DNA of 64,000 nt from Apostichopus japonicus (Eukaryota; Echinodermata; Holothuroidea; Aspidochirotida; Stichopodidae), in the NCBI RefSeq assembly GCF_037975245.1, contig NC_092571.1, positions 25,744,564 to 25,808,563 on the forward strand. The letters run 5' to 3'. The notes beneath the pieces were generated by a model. The model was given only the letters and a program-made list of their open reading frames with translations. It did not search any database and had not been told where the DNA came from. Both the position numbers and the translations under genes were made by a program. Below are positions 1-12,700 of this stretch, in pieces; positions within the stretch are counted from its first letter, which is position 1; every line of letters begins with the position of its first letter.

Positions 1-150
1 AGTTTTGGCCATTTCATCAAAGCTTCGACCCTCCCGGGAAAACATGATATCGTTGAAGCAATGAAGAAGTACACGATACTACAAGGAAGAACCTGGAGAA
101 ACATCAAAGATGCTGTCCGGAATATTATCAAGAAGGAGAATAAAGGATAA
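1..150 (+). CDS. C-terminal exon of a gene with a SANT/Myb-like tail (5' part outside window)
   Basis: The first 147 bases are open in frame 1 from the window edge and end at TAA 148-150, giving a 49-residue C terminus. It contains KHDIVEAMKKY, then GRTWRNIKDAVRNIIKKE. The basic, tryptophan-containing helix RTWRNIKDAVRNI resembles the recognition-helix half of SANT/Myb-like DNA-binding modules seen at the C termini of some invertebrate and fish proteins; this is my recollection of the pattern, not a search. AATAAA signals lie about 120 bases downstream (266-276), as expected for a last exon. The rest of the gene is off the left edge, so no name is given. It could instead be the tail of a domesticated transposon protein. 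Confidence 0.5.
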   Translation, partial: SFGHFIKASTLPGKHDIVEAMKKYTILQGRTWRNIKDAVRNIIKKENKG

Positions 151-265
151 CAAAAAAATATATAAAAAAATATGTTCTGTTGGATGAAAATGTAGATAGA
201 TACATACATGTAGATATTTAGAAGATGAAGACTAAGAGAATATCATAAAATGCAAAGAAATGAAA

Positions 266-276
266 AATAAAATAAA
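266..276 (+). terminator. Poly(A) signals of the left-edge gene
   Basis: Two overlapping AATAAA hexamers about 120 bases after the TAA at 148-150, in the right place for the 3' end of that transcript. Confidence 0.4.
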
Positions 277-628
277 CTTGATAAAAGTGTTGTTGCTAGG
301 TTAGTCAATAACTTTCAAAAGACCACTGCTGTTTTGAATGTTAATGTTAACATTTTAAGATTTTTCGAGTGTTTTTTTTTCTCCTATCAACAAGATTTTA
401 CATTACATTGAGGCTGAAATACGTTGCTTCTGTTACAACAGTTACTCTCAAAAGTTGAGACATTACTTTTTACAAAGCTATCATTTTAATTGATATTTCA
501 GTGACATAGCTGCACATTTTTAATCATCTTGTATGTGTTGTTAATATTGTTTTGATGTTGTAGGATACACTTTCATAATTTTAGTTAATATCATGGAGTT
601 TAAAGAAAGGAAACTGAAGATGGGATAT

Positions 629-998
629 TTAAAGGCATTGAAGACTTGCCCCAAACCGTGTGCGGCCATCTGAAAAAGTTAACTTTCCGTGGCTTGCAAG
701 TGACGATTTGTTCGTGTCGCTACAAAATGCAGACAGTAATGAAACTTGATACCTTGTTATATTTAGCTGGACCTGAGATGTCCATCGCTGTATTGTCTGT
801 ACACTGTGCTGTAGGTATTGACCGCAGCTGTATGTACTGACTGTACACTAGTGTCTAATTACCGATGGTAGCAAGCTGTGTGTGTTTATTTTCTGGGATC
901 GATGGTGGTGTCTAACACTTCTGTTACACCTCATTCGAAACTAGGTCAGATTACCGGCATTAGACGTTTCTTTTTGCGCGAGTCTTCACTTTCTTTAA
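629..998 (+). mobile_element. TTAA-flanked MITE, copy 1
   Basis: The block begins TTAAAGGCATTGAAGACT and ends GAGTCTTCACTTTCTTTAA. The two ends are imperfect inverted repeats around GAAGACTCG and both sit in TTAA. TTAA target duplication is the hallmark of piggyBac-type transposition, so this is best read as a non-autonomous piggyBac-like MITE of about 370 bp. A reverse-complement copy lies at 7435-7829, which supports mobility. It has no coding capacity; the 64-residue ORF inside is not conserved in frame in the other copy. Confidence 0.65.
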
Positions 999-1476
999 GG
1001 TATCTTGTCTGCTTAGTCGTTTTGTAAACTATGAATGTTTGTGTTTAGCTGTTAACACGTCGTTGTTCAGCTAAAATTTGAACATGAAAGTGTTTCAGAG
1101 AGCAACATTGACAAAATATAATATCAGTCGACAAGACTAAATTCAGGAATGCTTATGCACTATTTCAGAACTTTGAAGTCATTGACCATCATTATAACGA
1201 TTATATACATTATAATGATATCTCTTGTTTTATTAACTGATAGAGGAGCAGATGTTAAGTAGTTTTCTTTATTATTATCTAACAATAATTCCATTCGTTA
1301 CTTTAGAACAAACGGTTATTGCTTGACAGTTGCTCTGCATTCCCGGTACAACTGATCAATCAGCATGGCTGACGTAAATCATGTTAGGAATTTGGAACGG
1401 CAAAGATCGTTCTTTGGCGTGTTTTGAAGTCTTACTTCAGCACAAAGATACGTTTGGCAAATAGACATCTGTACAG

Positions 1477-1620
1477 TGTCTCTATACGGCATGTGGTCCA
1501 CCTAGGTTGGATAAAAGATAAAAGAATCAATGTCTCTATGCGGTATGTGGTCCACCTAGGTTGGATAAAAGATTAAAGAATCGGTGTGTCTATGCAGTAT
1601 GTGGTCCACCTAGGTTGGAC
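1477..1620. repeat. Three-copy tandem repeat, 54-bp unit
   Basis: Units start near 1477, 1531 and 1585 and share ATGTGGTCCACCTAGGTTGG. The third unit is truncated. A second small duplication (CTATGGTGAAGGGTGGTTGT twice) lies at about 1737-1798. No gene was recognised elsewhere in 999-2810. Confidence 0.85.
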
Positions 1621-2810
1621 ATATAAATGCTTAGTGAATCTGTGATATCACAAACCCATCTTAGTACTGTTAATATGTTTGTTTTTGTTAAGTTTCAAAT
1701 ATCATTTTTACCCCATAACCTCTAAGTCAGATATGTGTATATATACTATGGTGAAGGGTGGTTGTGTATATATGCTATGGTGAAGGGTGGTTGTGTATTT
1801 TTCAGGTTATCTATCATTCATATGTACAAAACTTCTGGTCTATTTTTTTAAGAGCTAAAAAAGAAAGAACTTTTGTGAAAATAAATGTCTTTGCATAAAA
1901 CAGAGGAATACAAATTCTTCAAAAGTATTAATTGTGTATAAATTATTTGCTTTTTTTTTAATATATTTTCTATCCATATTCGTTACACTTGATCCAAACA
2001 AGCAGTTAATTTTGTCCAGTTTCTCTTACTCTCCGCTTCCTTTTCAATCGGCATCGCAGCGATGATTTAAACTAAACAGATGCCATGTGTTTGTAAACAT
2101 GAGTATTTCTACATTTTCTTAACAGTTTTAACTGTTTTCATAAATAACAGTTTCTGTTTACACTGAAGTGATCATATATCAGGTTAAAAACTTCACAAAG
2201 TTTCAGCTGGGGGTTTCAAAATTTTCAGATAACTGTCAGCCTCTGGCTCTATACGAATACCAAAATTCCAAACTCCCCCTCCCATGCACCCTGCACCTGT
2301 CCTGCACCTGTCCTACACCTCTTAAGTCATTACATGAGCAGTAATATTTAAAAACCACCACTCATGGAATCTTGTTGTCACCAGATTTTCATAGTTCCCA
2401 CAGGCATCGTATCTAATGTCGTAGGAAACAGAAAATTGTCACGGATGTCTTTCTGATGAAATAACAATATTACTATTCGAAACAGGTTTCTTGGTGGCTC
2501 TGCTATTTTTTTTGGTTAATGTTGTCAGGTACAAGGAGAGTTACATTCTTCATAGAGTTGGCAATGAGTTCTGTGTGTGATGGTATATAGGCCATCCACA
2601 GAAAGATATGAAATGTATTCATACAAATATTAATGTGTCTGTCCAAGAAGTTCTTTCAAGTGATTTGTAAAAGTTTTAAATGGCTAGCCATTTGCAGGGT
2701 TGGATCTCTTTCAGATATTTGGAATGCAGTGAACGTTTGCCAGGCGACTTCCGTCGCTCTTAATCGGGGATATCCAAATACTAATGAGGATTCTTTGTTT
2801 CCCTTTATAG

Positions 2811-4423
2811 GGTTTTCTGAAGATGAAGGTAGCCATGACGACGAAGATCAAGATACAGTAAACAATCTGAGTGATAGTAAGTTTTGTTCTGATTCTCTTG
2901 AACCAAGGACAGCTGAAGTAGGGTACATGGGAATAATTTGAGTATCAGGTATTCAGGTATCATATAGAGAAATGCTAGGTATACTGCTACACAAATGTAA
3001 ATACATTTAGCAGGTTTGTACTTTGTACACTAAAGCATACTATTTTCATGACCGTTTGTGAGAAGTAAAAATTCATGTAAGATGCGCTACACCAGATTTG
3101 AACACTTTATCATTACAAATAATGCATATAATTCCAAGTGAGGAAAATTTCCTTGAAGGTTGTAAGAAAAACAGTTTAAGAATTTTGACCAAAGGTGACC
3201 ATATTTGAATATCTAGCATATTTTGGGCCAATACAGCATACCTTTAAGCAATAACTAGCATGCTAATATTTGTGGCCTATAGTGATTAACCTGTAAGATT
3301 TTTATATTACTCATCAGCAGTTGTTAGCAACTTCAGAAGTGATTAAAATTGACAAGTGGGAACGAGAACCTTCAAGCAGAAGAATGCTGTTTAACAACCT
3401 TATTGTTTCTCTCTGTCCCCAGATTCAATAAAACTGCAGCCAACCTCTATCAACCCCCTTCGTAAACAGCTCAGGTCTTCTTCCATCCTAGTAAACCAAG
3501 CTAAAGGGGTGTTGAAGAAATTAAAACAGATGCCCTACCAATGTAGCTACTGCTTCAAGGAATTCTCTTCCAAACTTGCCTGTAGACGACACCAAGATGC
3601 GCACTCAGAGGCAGCGGTTAGCACGAGCAACGGCGTGCTGTACACCAACGCGAGTAACGAGGAAGAAGAATTGTTGGAGGATAACGACCCCGGTCACAGA
3701 GAAGAGAGACAGAAGAAAAAGTCCTCCTGTACCGTCGGGCGTCCTTACAGCTGCAAGATATGTAAGACCTCGTTCACTCTCTTGACTTCATACATCGCCC
3801 ACCAGAGACTCCACTCGGTCGATAACGCCGTCAAGGTGCCACCGTACCAAGCAGAACCTAACCACAGCAGGAGTCTGCAGATTACGAGCGAGGTGGAAAC
3901 CAGTCCGGGAGATGACGAGGATACCCAGTCGAGGGTGACGGACGGTCCCAGGAACCGCGAGCAGCCGAATCACTGTCAGTACTGCCGGAAACCTTTCTCT
4001 TCGAATAGTAAGAGGGTCCTCCACGAGCGTAAGCACACCGGCGAGAAACCTTACAAGTGTAAGCACTGCCTGAGGGGGTTCGCAGCGGTGGGGGACTGCA
4101 AGAGACACGAACAGCTCCACACGGAAGAAGGGATGATCAATCTACCTCGTTGCAGATACTGTTCGAAACCGTTCTACTCGATCAGCAAGTGTCTTATTCA
4201 CGAGAGGATCCACACGGGCGAGAAGCCCTTTAAGTGCGGTCTGTGCGACAGGGCGTTCTCGCAGAAGGGACATCTGAAGACCCACGAGAGGACCCACACG
4301 GGGGAACGCCCGTACCAGTGCCAGCACTGCGACAGGGGCTTCTCGACCGGAAGTGGGAGGAAGAAGCACGAGAGATTGCACACCGGGAAGAAGTCATTAA
4401 AGTTGAAAATAACGTGTAATTGA
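2811..4423 (+). CDS. C2H2 zinc-finger protein, seven fingers (5' exons not identified)
   Basis: Two exons join cleanly: 2811-2876 (acceptor TTTATAG, donor GTAAGT, acidic SEDEGSHDDEDQD) and 3423-4423 (acceptor CCCCAG, stop TGA 4421-4423). The phases match, giving a join through ...LSD-N-SIKLQP. The last exon encodes seven C2H2 fingers: YQCSYC, YSCKIC, NHCQYC, YKCKHC, PRCRYC, FKCGLC and YQCQHC, each with the x12-H-x3-H partner. Fingers 3-4 and 5-7 are linked by canonical TGEKP/TGERP linkers; fingers 1 and 2 stand apart with acidic spacers. It is likely a nuclear sequence-specific DNA-binding factor. The first finger comes soon after a basic stretch QAKGVLKKLKQ. The exon(s) with the start codon were not found; an ATGGCTGAC at 1364 is a possible but phase-incompatible candidate. 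A poly(A) signal lies at 4667. The orthologue cannot be named. Confidence 0.85.
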
Positions 4424-4666
4424 TTGATCGGAAATTATTTTAAGATTTTTTTGAGTATACTTTAAATATAGTAAAATATGCATTTTATATAACTCAATGT
4501 AGCAAGGAGATTCATTCACAAATATGCATGTTATTACATTAGTCAGGGAAAAAAACTAGGGGTGATGTGATTATTTTATCGAAACATGTATTTATCACAG
4601 TAGTACAATGAAGATAGTATTGGAATTGTAGCTTACTCTGGGTTTGGTGTGTTTATATTGGACTCC

Positions 4667-4672
4667 AATAAA
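4667..4672 (+). terminator. Poly(A) signal of the zinc-finger gene
   Basis: AATAAA 244 bases after the zinc-finger stop codon, in an AT-rich 3' UTR. Confidence 0.5.
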
Positions 4673-6247
4673 GCTGTAATATGCCTTGAAATTGTCACAA
4701 TCTATTGGAAGTTACACGACAGTAAGGGAAAGAAATGTACCTGAAAACCATGAACCTTTGCTTGGTTCACCAAAATCTTAGTTAAATTGAAGGGATTTAT
4801 CCAATTATATGTAAATGTTGGTAAATTCAGTCCTGAAAGTTTTACCAAAAAATTTTGAAGCAGTTTTTAATATGAAGTGTTACTATGCTCTTGCCCAAAA
4901 TGTGTGCAATCAGGTGGTGAGATTTGACCTAATCCTTCAATAACACTAACATCTCCAAGCCCTTATTCTTATATGTGAATTAGGTTACGATCTTGGGAAT
5001 TCACTTGTGTAAATTTGTTTTTAATGGCAAGTGGCTAAGTAAGTCATGTTTGCTTTATAATGAAAGTAAGGAACTATACTCAAACATTAATGTTTAATAT
5101 AATTTAACCAATAAATACCTCACTCCTTGCAATGCATTTCTCTGGTAGGATACATATACAGTTTATACTGGTGACTGAGGCTGGTTGCTACGCAACCTTG
5201 CTGGGAACTTTCTACATCTGTAGATCCAAACCACATCCTGGATGGCACTTTGTATCACAAAGATCTCAATTTTTTCAAATTTTATAGTGATGTTAGCGAC
5301 ATTTACTGGAATAAGGGGAGGGTAAATCCAGTCAAAACATCTTAAACTCAATCACCCATTTCTTGAGTTAGGCACAATATAATGTTAAAAACAGTTGTTA
5401 TGGGTTGGGGAGGAGAGTTGGGGGTGTCTTATACCATCATTTAGAATGTCAGAACTATTGTTAGAAGTATTATGTTATGTAATGCTCGTAGGTTTTAATT
5501 GTCCAAACTGTAAAAAAATTGTGGGAATATAAGGCATTCGACTGGTTTAAGAGGATAAAATGTGAATAGAATTTTATGCTCTTTTATTATGGTACGATGT
5601 TTTATTTGTATATTTTAAAGGATTGACATGTTTACTCCCATGTTTGTTGTTAAACATAATCAATTAGCCCAGATAAAGTAAAAAAGTTAGTAGTTGAATT
5701 TTTTTATATTCATATCATCCTACATCGACTTTTACATTTTAATAATCTTATGAAAATTTTAAAGCAGTTCAATGCAACCTGTAAATATGTTTTTAATATA
5801 ATGATACTTTTATTTGATTATAAACATTATCACTTTAATAGACTTTTGCAAAACAATTATTGTTATATTTTGCGTGAGGTGCATGCATGCAGATTTAATA
5901 GTTGAATTTTGAAAGATCAGCAGTAATTGCCTCCAAATATGCTAGATAGTCAATTAATGGTCACTATAAACCCTAAGATTTAAACAAAAAACACTTTCGT
6001 TTGCCTCTAATTGAATGTTGCTTGATGTCTGGAAATAATATGGAGGCTCCGAGCCTCTAGGAAACTACTTTGGGAAATAGCTTAGTTTGGGGGGAGGGGG
6101 GAATACTGAGGACGTTTAAACCACCAGGGAGTATATGCAGACTGTTAAATCATTCCACAGAGCCTGCCGTCAGTTGTGAGATTTCAAATACCTTTAACTT
6201 AATATATAATATCCTCTGGGGCTCTGGGTATGCCATGCTTACCCAAA

Positions 6248-6537
6248 TCACCCACCTTTAGTTTTTGAGTTTTCCATGGAGGCCCCTTGACAGTGGGTGG
6301 GGAAGGTGGAGGGGGCACTACACCTACTATATATATTGGATTATCTGGCACTGACTGCAATTGTAGTACTATACTAATCAATCTCCATCTGATCACCCGC
6401 CTTTAGTTTTTGAGTTTTCCATGTAGGACCCTTGACAGTGGGTGGGGAAGGTGGAGGGGGGGGGCAGTTCACCTACTATATATATTACGGATTATCTGGC
6501 ACTGACTACAGTTGAAGTACTATACTAATCAAACTCC
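6248..6537. repeat. Direct tandem duplication, about 145-bp unit
   Basis: Two adjacent units start at 6248 and 6393. Both run CTTTAGTTTTTGAGTTTTCC, then CTTGACAGTGGGTGGGGAAG, then ATTATCTGGCACTGACT and TAGTACTATACTAATCAA-like ends. They differ by a few substitutions and the length of a G run. Confidence 0.9.
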
Positions 6538-7434
6538 TCACAGCTTTTCATCTCCTACTCGGCTCCGATATTCAAATTGTAGGTGTCTAATACTGTGCCA
6601 GCATTTGCATAACCAGCCAGGGCTGAATACTTACCAGTCTACAGCCAATTATTGATATCTTGATATGGAAATCTGTCAACGAATTGGTGTTTGCATGTAT
6701 TGATTTTATTTTATGATAAAACTTTTGACAAGGACCAGCTCTGCGAAAGCTGGAAGAGCGTTTTAAAGTCGGATGGCGCCAACACTGTATTTGATTAATG
6801 GTGCCAAGACTATATAGTTGATTAATAGCGCCATCTATGCTTTGTGTTAAACTTGATAACTGTCTATAGTTAACAGACAGCAGGAGTCATCTTTCATACC
6901 TATGTACTATTGTTTTTACTTCTGATATTACTTTTAATCATCATTCTTCTTTTGTTAATTTTATAGTTTCAATTCAACAAGATATAAATACAATTTGAAA
7001 AAAATGTTAACAAATTGTTTTCATTCAACCCTTCTCCTTTATTCAAATTGTTTAAAAATTAAAACAAACAATATAGTAATAGAAGAATAGTGTAATAACC
7101 TTAGTACTCTGTTTAATACACTGGCAGTCAGGCTTGTTATTTCCTTGGGTGGAGGGGAAGGGGGCAGAGCAAAGATGTATGATCTGTAAATAGATTCTCA
7201 TACAAAACTTTGACCAACATATAAGGTTATCATCTCTGCTGTGTCACGTTTCAGGATATAGCAAAGGGTTATAAAGAGGCTACTTTTTTTCTAATGGGGG
7301 AAGGGAGATGTGAATGCTTTTGACAAAAGAAAAACTGTATTGTTGTGGTTACAACTAAAACACACTTGGAGAAGGAATAGGCTCCCTGTACTGACAAGCT
7401 GTAAAAATATAAAGTAGGTCTGTTTCAAAATGAA

Positions 7435-7829
7435 TTAAAGGGAGTGAAGACTCGTGCACAAAGAAACATCTGACGCCGGTAATCTAAACGTTTCGAATGA
7501 GGTGTAACAGAAGTGTTAGACACCACCATCGATCCCAGAAAATACACACACAGCTTGCTACCGCCGGTTATTAGACACTAGTGTACAGTCAATACATGTA
7601 GCTATGGTCAATACGCCCAAACAGTGTACATAGCAGCAATGGACATCTCAGCAGAGAGTTGTTATAGAACTCCCTGATCTCAGGTCCAGATAAGAGATAA
7701 CTGGGTATCATGTTTCATTACTGTCTGCATTTTGTAGGGACAAGAAGAAAACTTCACTTGCAAGCAACAGAAAGTTAAATTTTTGCAGAGCGTGGCACAC
7801 TGTTTGGGGCGAGTCTTCAATGCCTTTAA
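7435..7829 (-). mobile_element. TTAA-flanked MITE, copy 2 (opposite orientation)
   Basis: Starts TTAAAGGGAGTGAAGACTCG and ends CGAGTCTTCAATGCCTTTAA. Internally it is the reverse complement of 629-998 (for example CATCGATCCCAGAAAATACA here against its complement there), with an extra stretch of about 25 bases near 7657-7682. The two copies form a long-range inverted repeat around the zinc-finger gene. Confidence 0.65.
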
Positions 7830-9769
7830 GGCAAACGACACATTTCAATGGCTTGAAGAGAGCATCCAACAACAGCCTGTAGTTAGTACACATCCTAGAG
7901 CCAAATAACACCTCTTATTAAAAGTTCAAATATCAACAAAACAGATATTAATGAAACCAGCTACTCCATTCAGAACTCCTAACGTACACAATAAGACTTT
8001 AATTCGCATTTCTCAGCCATGCAATCAGGGCACTTTACCTAGTTTTGACAATGGTTTTTATTGTCATTCCGACTTTACTTTGCTGAATTATCTTCTTTTT
8101 CTTAAATGAAACGAATGGATTTACTTGAGAATGTACGAAAGCAATTTCCATTTCATTCTTCTCTTTCGTTCTCCCTCTTGCAATAATTATTCATAAATAT
8201 AAGGATATTTCGTACTCATATGAAGTATTAAGAAACAGTTTGAATGGGGGAATGATATGAGTCAGAGTTACATAACATGAACCCACTACTACGAGAGTTT
8301 GATTTGAATACATTAGCTGGAAAAGGACAAACTAGAAACAAAAAGAGGAATAAAGAATGAATTTAACACAATGCCTGAATAAAAAGAGCAGTTAATTTAA
8401 ATACAATGGCTGTTAAACAATCAAAGAGTACTGTAGTTGGATTCAGACTTCGATGTACTGGGAAAAATCGGAAAACAATAGCTGGGTTTGGAACAATTAC
8501 CTTGAGTACAATGGTCAGTTATTCAACTTTTAACTAGTATACAGTCTTGATAAGGCCAATGACATATTACTCACAAAAAATAACATTACCATTTTAGAAA
8601 CTGAAGTGCTATACGATTTTTTACTACTGCATAGTCACTTAGCTGAATACTTAACACTGAAAAATTGTATTATTACAAGTTATTATTCAGTACAAATCAC
8701 AATAAAGCAAGAGAAATTAAAATGAAATATTTAAGAAATTTAAAAACTTTTAAGTCTGACAAAAAGAAAACAAAGTTTGAAAGAAACTACTGAGTAAAAT
8801 TCAACCATGTTGGTCGGTGAATATACTAAAAGTATTGCACGTTGCCCTTTTCTTTTTTGTTTAATATAAAAAGAGATCATATACTGATTAAGCAATAAAT
8901 TATTAAGATCGTGTGGAACAAAAGGCATTTCAACCACTATTCAACTGGTCGGTAAGAAATACAAAAGTCGTATTTGTGTCTTCCACAACATTCTGCCTTA
9001 AACAGCAGATAAATGTTACAGGGGTAAAACTACAGCACTGTAAAGGGGAGAGGGGTACGGGGGGTTATAACTGAATGAGTCACTCATTTTTCAAAATGAA
9101 AGAGACATGATACAAACTTGTGACAACATTTTTCCAATAGACGTAAATAATGCAGTGAGAACTGTCCACAGTTCCACACAGTCTTGGACATTACTTGCAA
9201 AGGGTTGAAAAAACCCCACAAAATGAGTGACTCTGCACTTGACTTTTACCTCAATGTTTTATACTCATCTGTTTACTTGTTTCTTTGACCGAAATTCACC
9301 TGGAGCAGCTACTTCTTGTTTGTGATTTTGCTATATAAATCCACTGTATTATTGTACACTGGGTTGCTCTTCAAACCAAGAGTTAGTCCCTCTTGACAAC
9401 CCTGATACAGATTAACAGAATCTATTTTTCCTAGACAGTGTTCTGGAAGTAAATTTGCTCACTTCTGTGGTATTATTTATTGGTACAGTTTCCATTTTTG
9501 TTTTTGCCTAAAATGTGCTTCTTTGAAAACTTAAGGATTCAAGGGAAAAATGAAAGAAAGCTTTAAAATAAGATTTCACCAAAACCCTTAATTCAAGGCC
9601 TGTTCTCTTGCTCTTTTTGTCTGTCAGGTTTCTTAAAACAATGATAGGAATCAAATATTTAAATGCTTCAGCCCAAAGCAAAACTCTCAAGAGAAGTGAG
9701 TAACCTGGAAAGTCTAATTTTGTCCTGAGTGACCATTTAGTGTTCTATCTAGCATAATTTATTCTTATT

Positions 9770-12700
9770 TCAAACATAAGTAGCTTCGATGTCACTGTCA
9801 GCATCATCATCCTCACTTCTACTTTCCGTCCTCACCCAAGCATAATCTTTGAGCAAGCCTTTTTTGATCATCCGGAATGCCAAGAGAAATTCGCACAATC
9901 GATTCAGAGAGGGCGCTACATCCTTGAGGTCATTGCAGGTCTCTGTGACGATGCGCCCGCTGTCTGTTTCCGTCTTGTGGACGTTCTGTACACTGAGTAA
10001 CGGTACCATCCATTGTCTTTGGAAGTCTTCAAGTTCTTTTGATGTTATTTCGCTTCGATAAATCTGATCGAATTTAGTTCCGACGATGACACGGAGGGTG
10101 TCTTTCAGGTCGTCCTCTGAGTCGCTCAGTTTCTTGTGTAAATCCAAAAAGCTGGATCTATCCGTATACGAGAAGAGGAAGAGGGTAACGTCTATGTCTT
10201 CTCGGCAGGCCTGTGAAAGATCAAAAGATGTGAAATTCTTCAATCTGTGCATGTTTCAATAGATGCTTAAGTAGTCTCTCAAGTCTCAGAAGCAGTGCAA
10301 AGAGTAGGAGGCAGAAAAGAGATATTGTGACTTGTAGAGTATTAATGGTAAAGCAAAATAGAATGTGGAGGGCTCTGAAATGTAATATAACAAAAAGAAA
10401 ATAATAATAATAAAAAATAACAAAAGTAAAATAACAAAAGAGGGAACAATCATAAATAAACAACACCTCAGCAAATATATCTTGTCTTTAAACCAAGAGG
10501 TAGACAGAAACATCCATAAAATTCTTAATTAATATTTCATAATCACTAAGTTGACTAAAGACAAGATGGCTTCGATTGCTACTGTATCAATAATCTATTA
10601 CTATAAATAAAGTTTACATACACCAAGGAAATTAATGTCATGCCAGAAAATGATGATAGCTTCAGAATACCACTACTAACATGATGAAAATATAATGCCC
10701 AAATAAGCTTTTATCAAATCAAATTTCATAGCTGCAGATCAAATATGTACCGTAATACTGTATGCAATATCTCTCATCCTTTTCATACATAAAAAATCAG
10801 GAACTGAAAATGTGATACTAGACATATTTAATCCTATAATATGATTATAACTGAGCAATCAATGTGACACTCAACAAGACATTGTGTGGTAAACTTAAAA
10901 ATTGATAAAATTCATTATTATTTATTACTTTATAATTAAAATTTATAATTTATTATAATATATTATAATTTATCACATGTTCATAGTAAAGTGCTACTTA
11001 CAGGATAAATGTGGTCGTACTTTTTACCGACGTTATCTCCAGCATCCCAAAACTGAAGCCTCGTGAGGATGACATTACCATTAGAATTCAATTTGATTGG
11101 CCAGTATGCCACAGATGATACAATTCCTGCCCAGATGTAAAAAGTATGCAAAATTTACATATACTCTCTGCTCTATGAGTTTGCAAAATACTCAGCTTAC
11201 ATTTTGCTTATAGTCCCACTGTTCCCTCAATTTATAAATCTATTCCCAGGCAAAGTAGTATTCCTTTGTCTCCCTCCACCCCTCTGGATTGGTAGGAGCA
11301 ATGTTAGGGTAATTTGTGGATGTATGTTTGTTTTTTTGCAATTCATTGCTATTCCATTTTGTATCTTTTTGTCCATTTTAACCACCCAAGTTTCAAATAA
11401 TTCACACTATATATTAAACTGCACAGAGTTGCAGCTTTTTATTTTTCTAGCACTACTGAATCTTAATGGTGGACTTCTAGAATTCTGTTCTATATCTTAT
11501 CCCTCCATGCTCTTTTGTGAAAGTTTATTCCTTCTGCAGCTGCTTCATTAGCCAAGATAAGGTAGATAGCTTTTGGCTACTTCGTAGATCACATGATATC
11601 CGGCAAATCACTGTTTTTTCGGGTAAAAACCAAGCAAGGGCTAAACAGGTTGAAATGGTTATCAGTCCCAGATGAGTGCCACATAAACACATAAATCCAC
11701 ATAGAAAATAGAAATAGACACAGCTCAGTAATGGGTCATTTGGCTCACAGACATCCAACCACTTCAGATCCACCAATCTGAAACTCCTTCCTGCACCCCT
11801 GGCACAAAGTATTTCAGGATTCTATCCTGATATTAGCCAACTTCTAAAATGTACATCACTGAAACAGTGTTAACACCATTGCTTGTTATTTCAACAGCTG
11901 TGAAGATTTAAAATACATGTTACTGTATGTCCAACTATGCCCTGTGTAATGTTCTCAATGAATAAAAACAAAGACCTACATACCTGGTGTTTCACAATGG
12001 GATCTTGGTGCAGGCTGACCTGTCAACTTTGCTACTGTACTGGTCTTACCAACCCCTGATTTGCCGACCAGTCTGGCCTTGAAGTTCCACATTTCGGGTG
12101 TAATCTGGGGAGGTAAGGCTGGCCTCTCCAAGAATCCTACAAAAGGCATATAATGACAGTATGAGATACATCCATGTGTAAATTATAATACAAAGATATT
12201 GAAATGAATGGAATAGTACATTGCAAATGATTACTTCTATTACTGACATTATTAAAAATAAATTATCCTGTAGAACATTTAGAAAATGTTATATTAAAGA
12301 AATAATTGCATCATATTGATTAAAATATCATATAATTGATTTATTGTCGAAACGTTTAATTTGGTTTTCAATTTTTTCTTCTCTTTTCTTTCTTCAGGGA
12401 GTCTTCTACATTGTTAAGCTATTGTATGCTTTATAGAAGACTTCCTTTCACAGTGTATATTTGCACGTAAAAAAACAAAATAAATCAAATCAAATCAATT
12501 GCTTCAGGTCTTGTCTTTTCCTTTGGGAGCAGAGAGGCCAAGGCTGGATATATGTTGTGAGAAACTCTTACATATTAATTATAACGACAGGCATCAAGAA
12601 TGATTTGGATTAAGTTAGGCCATAGTTGATACTTCAGATCAGCAAACTGGGAAGAAATATGCAAGCAAACACTAAGGCATTGGTATCAATATTTGAAATG

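Larger units (their letters stand above)
4673..9769. other. Intergenic: zinc-finger gene to CPLANE2, convergent 3' ends
   Basis: No exon-like sequence was recognised on either strand. It holds the tandem duplication at 6248-6537, the second TTAA MITE at 7435-7829 and otherwise unstructured AT-rich DNA. The short ORFs here lack splice sites, codon bias or family signatures. Confidence 0.6.

Noticed and set aside
2633-2810. Upstream part of the ORF that covers the zinc-finger acidic exon
   Set aside because: A good acceptor at 2810 lies inside it, and the upstream residues are intron-like.
3788-4383. Antisense ORFs over the zinc-finger exon
   Set aside because: Shadows of the C2H2 coding frame.
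12360-12505. Possible LINE tail ending in AAATCAAATCAAATCAA
   Set aside because: Only a tail-like repeat and an AATAAA-like word; no reverse transcriptase sequence precedes it.
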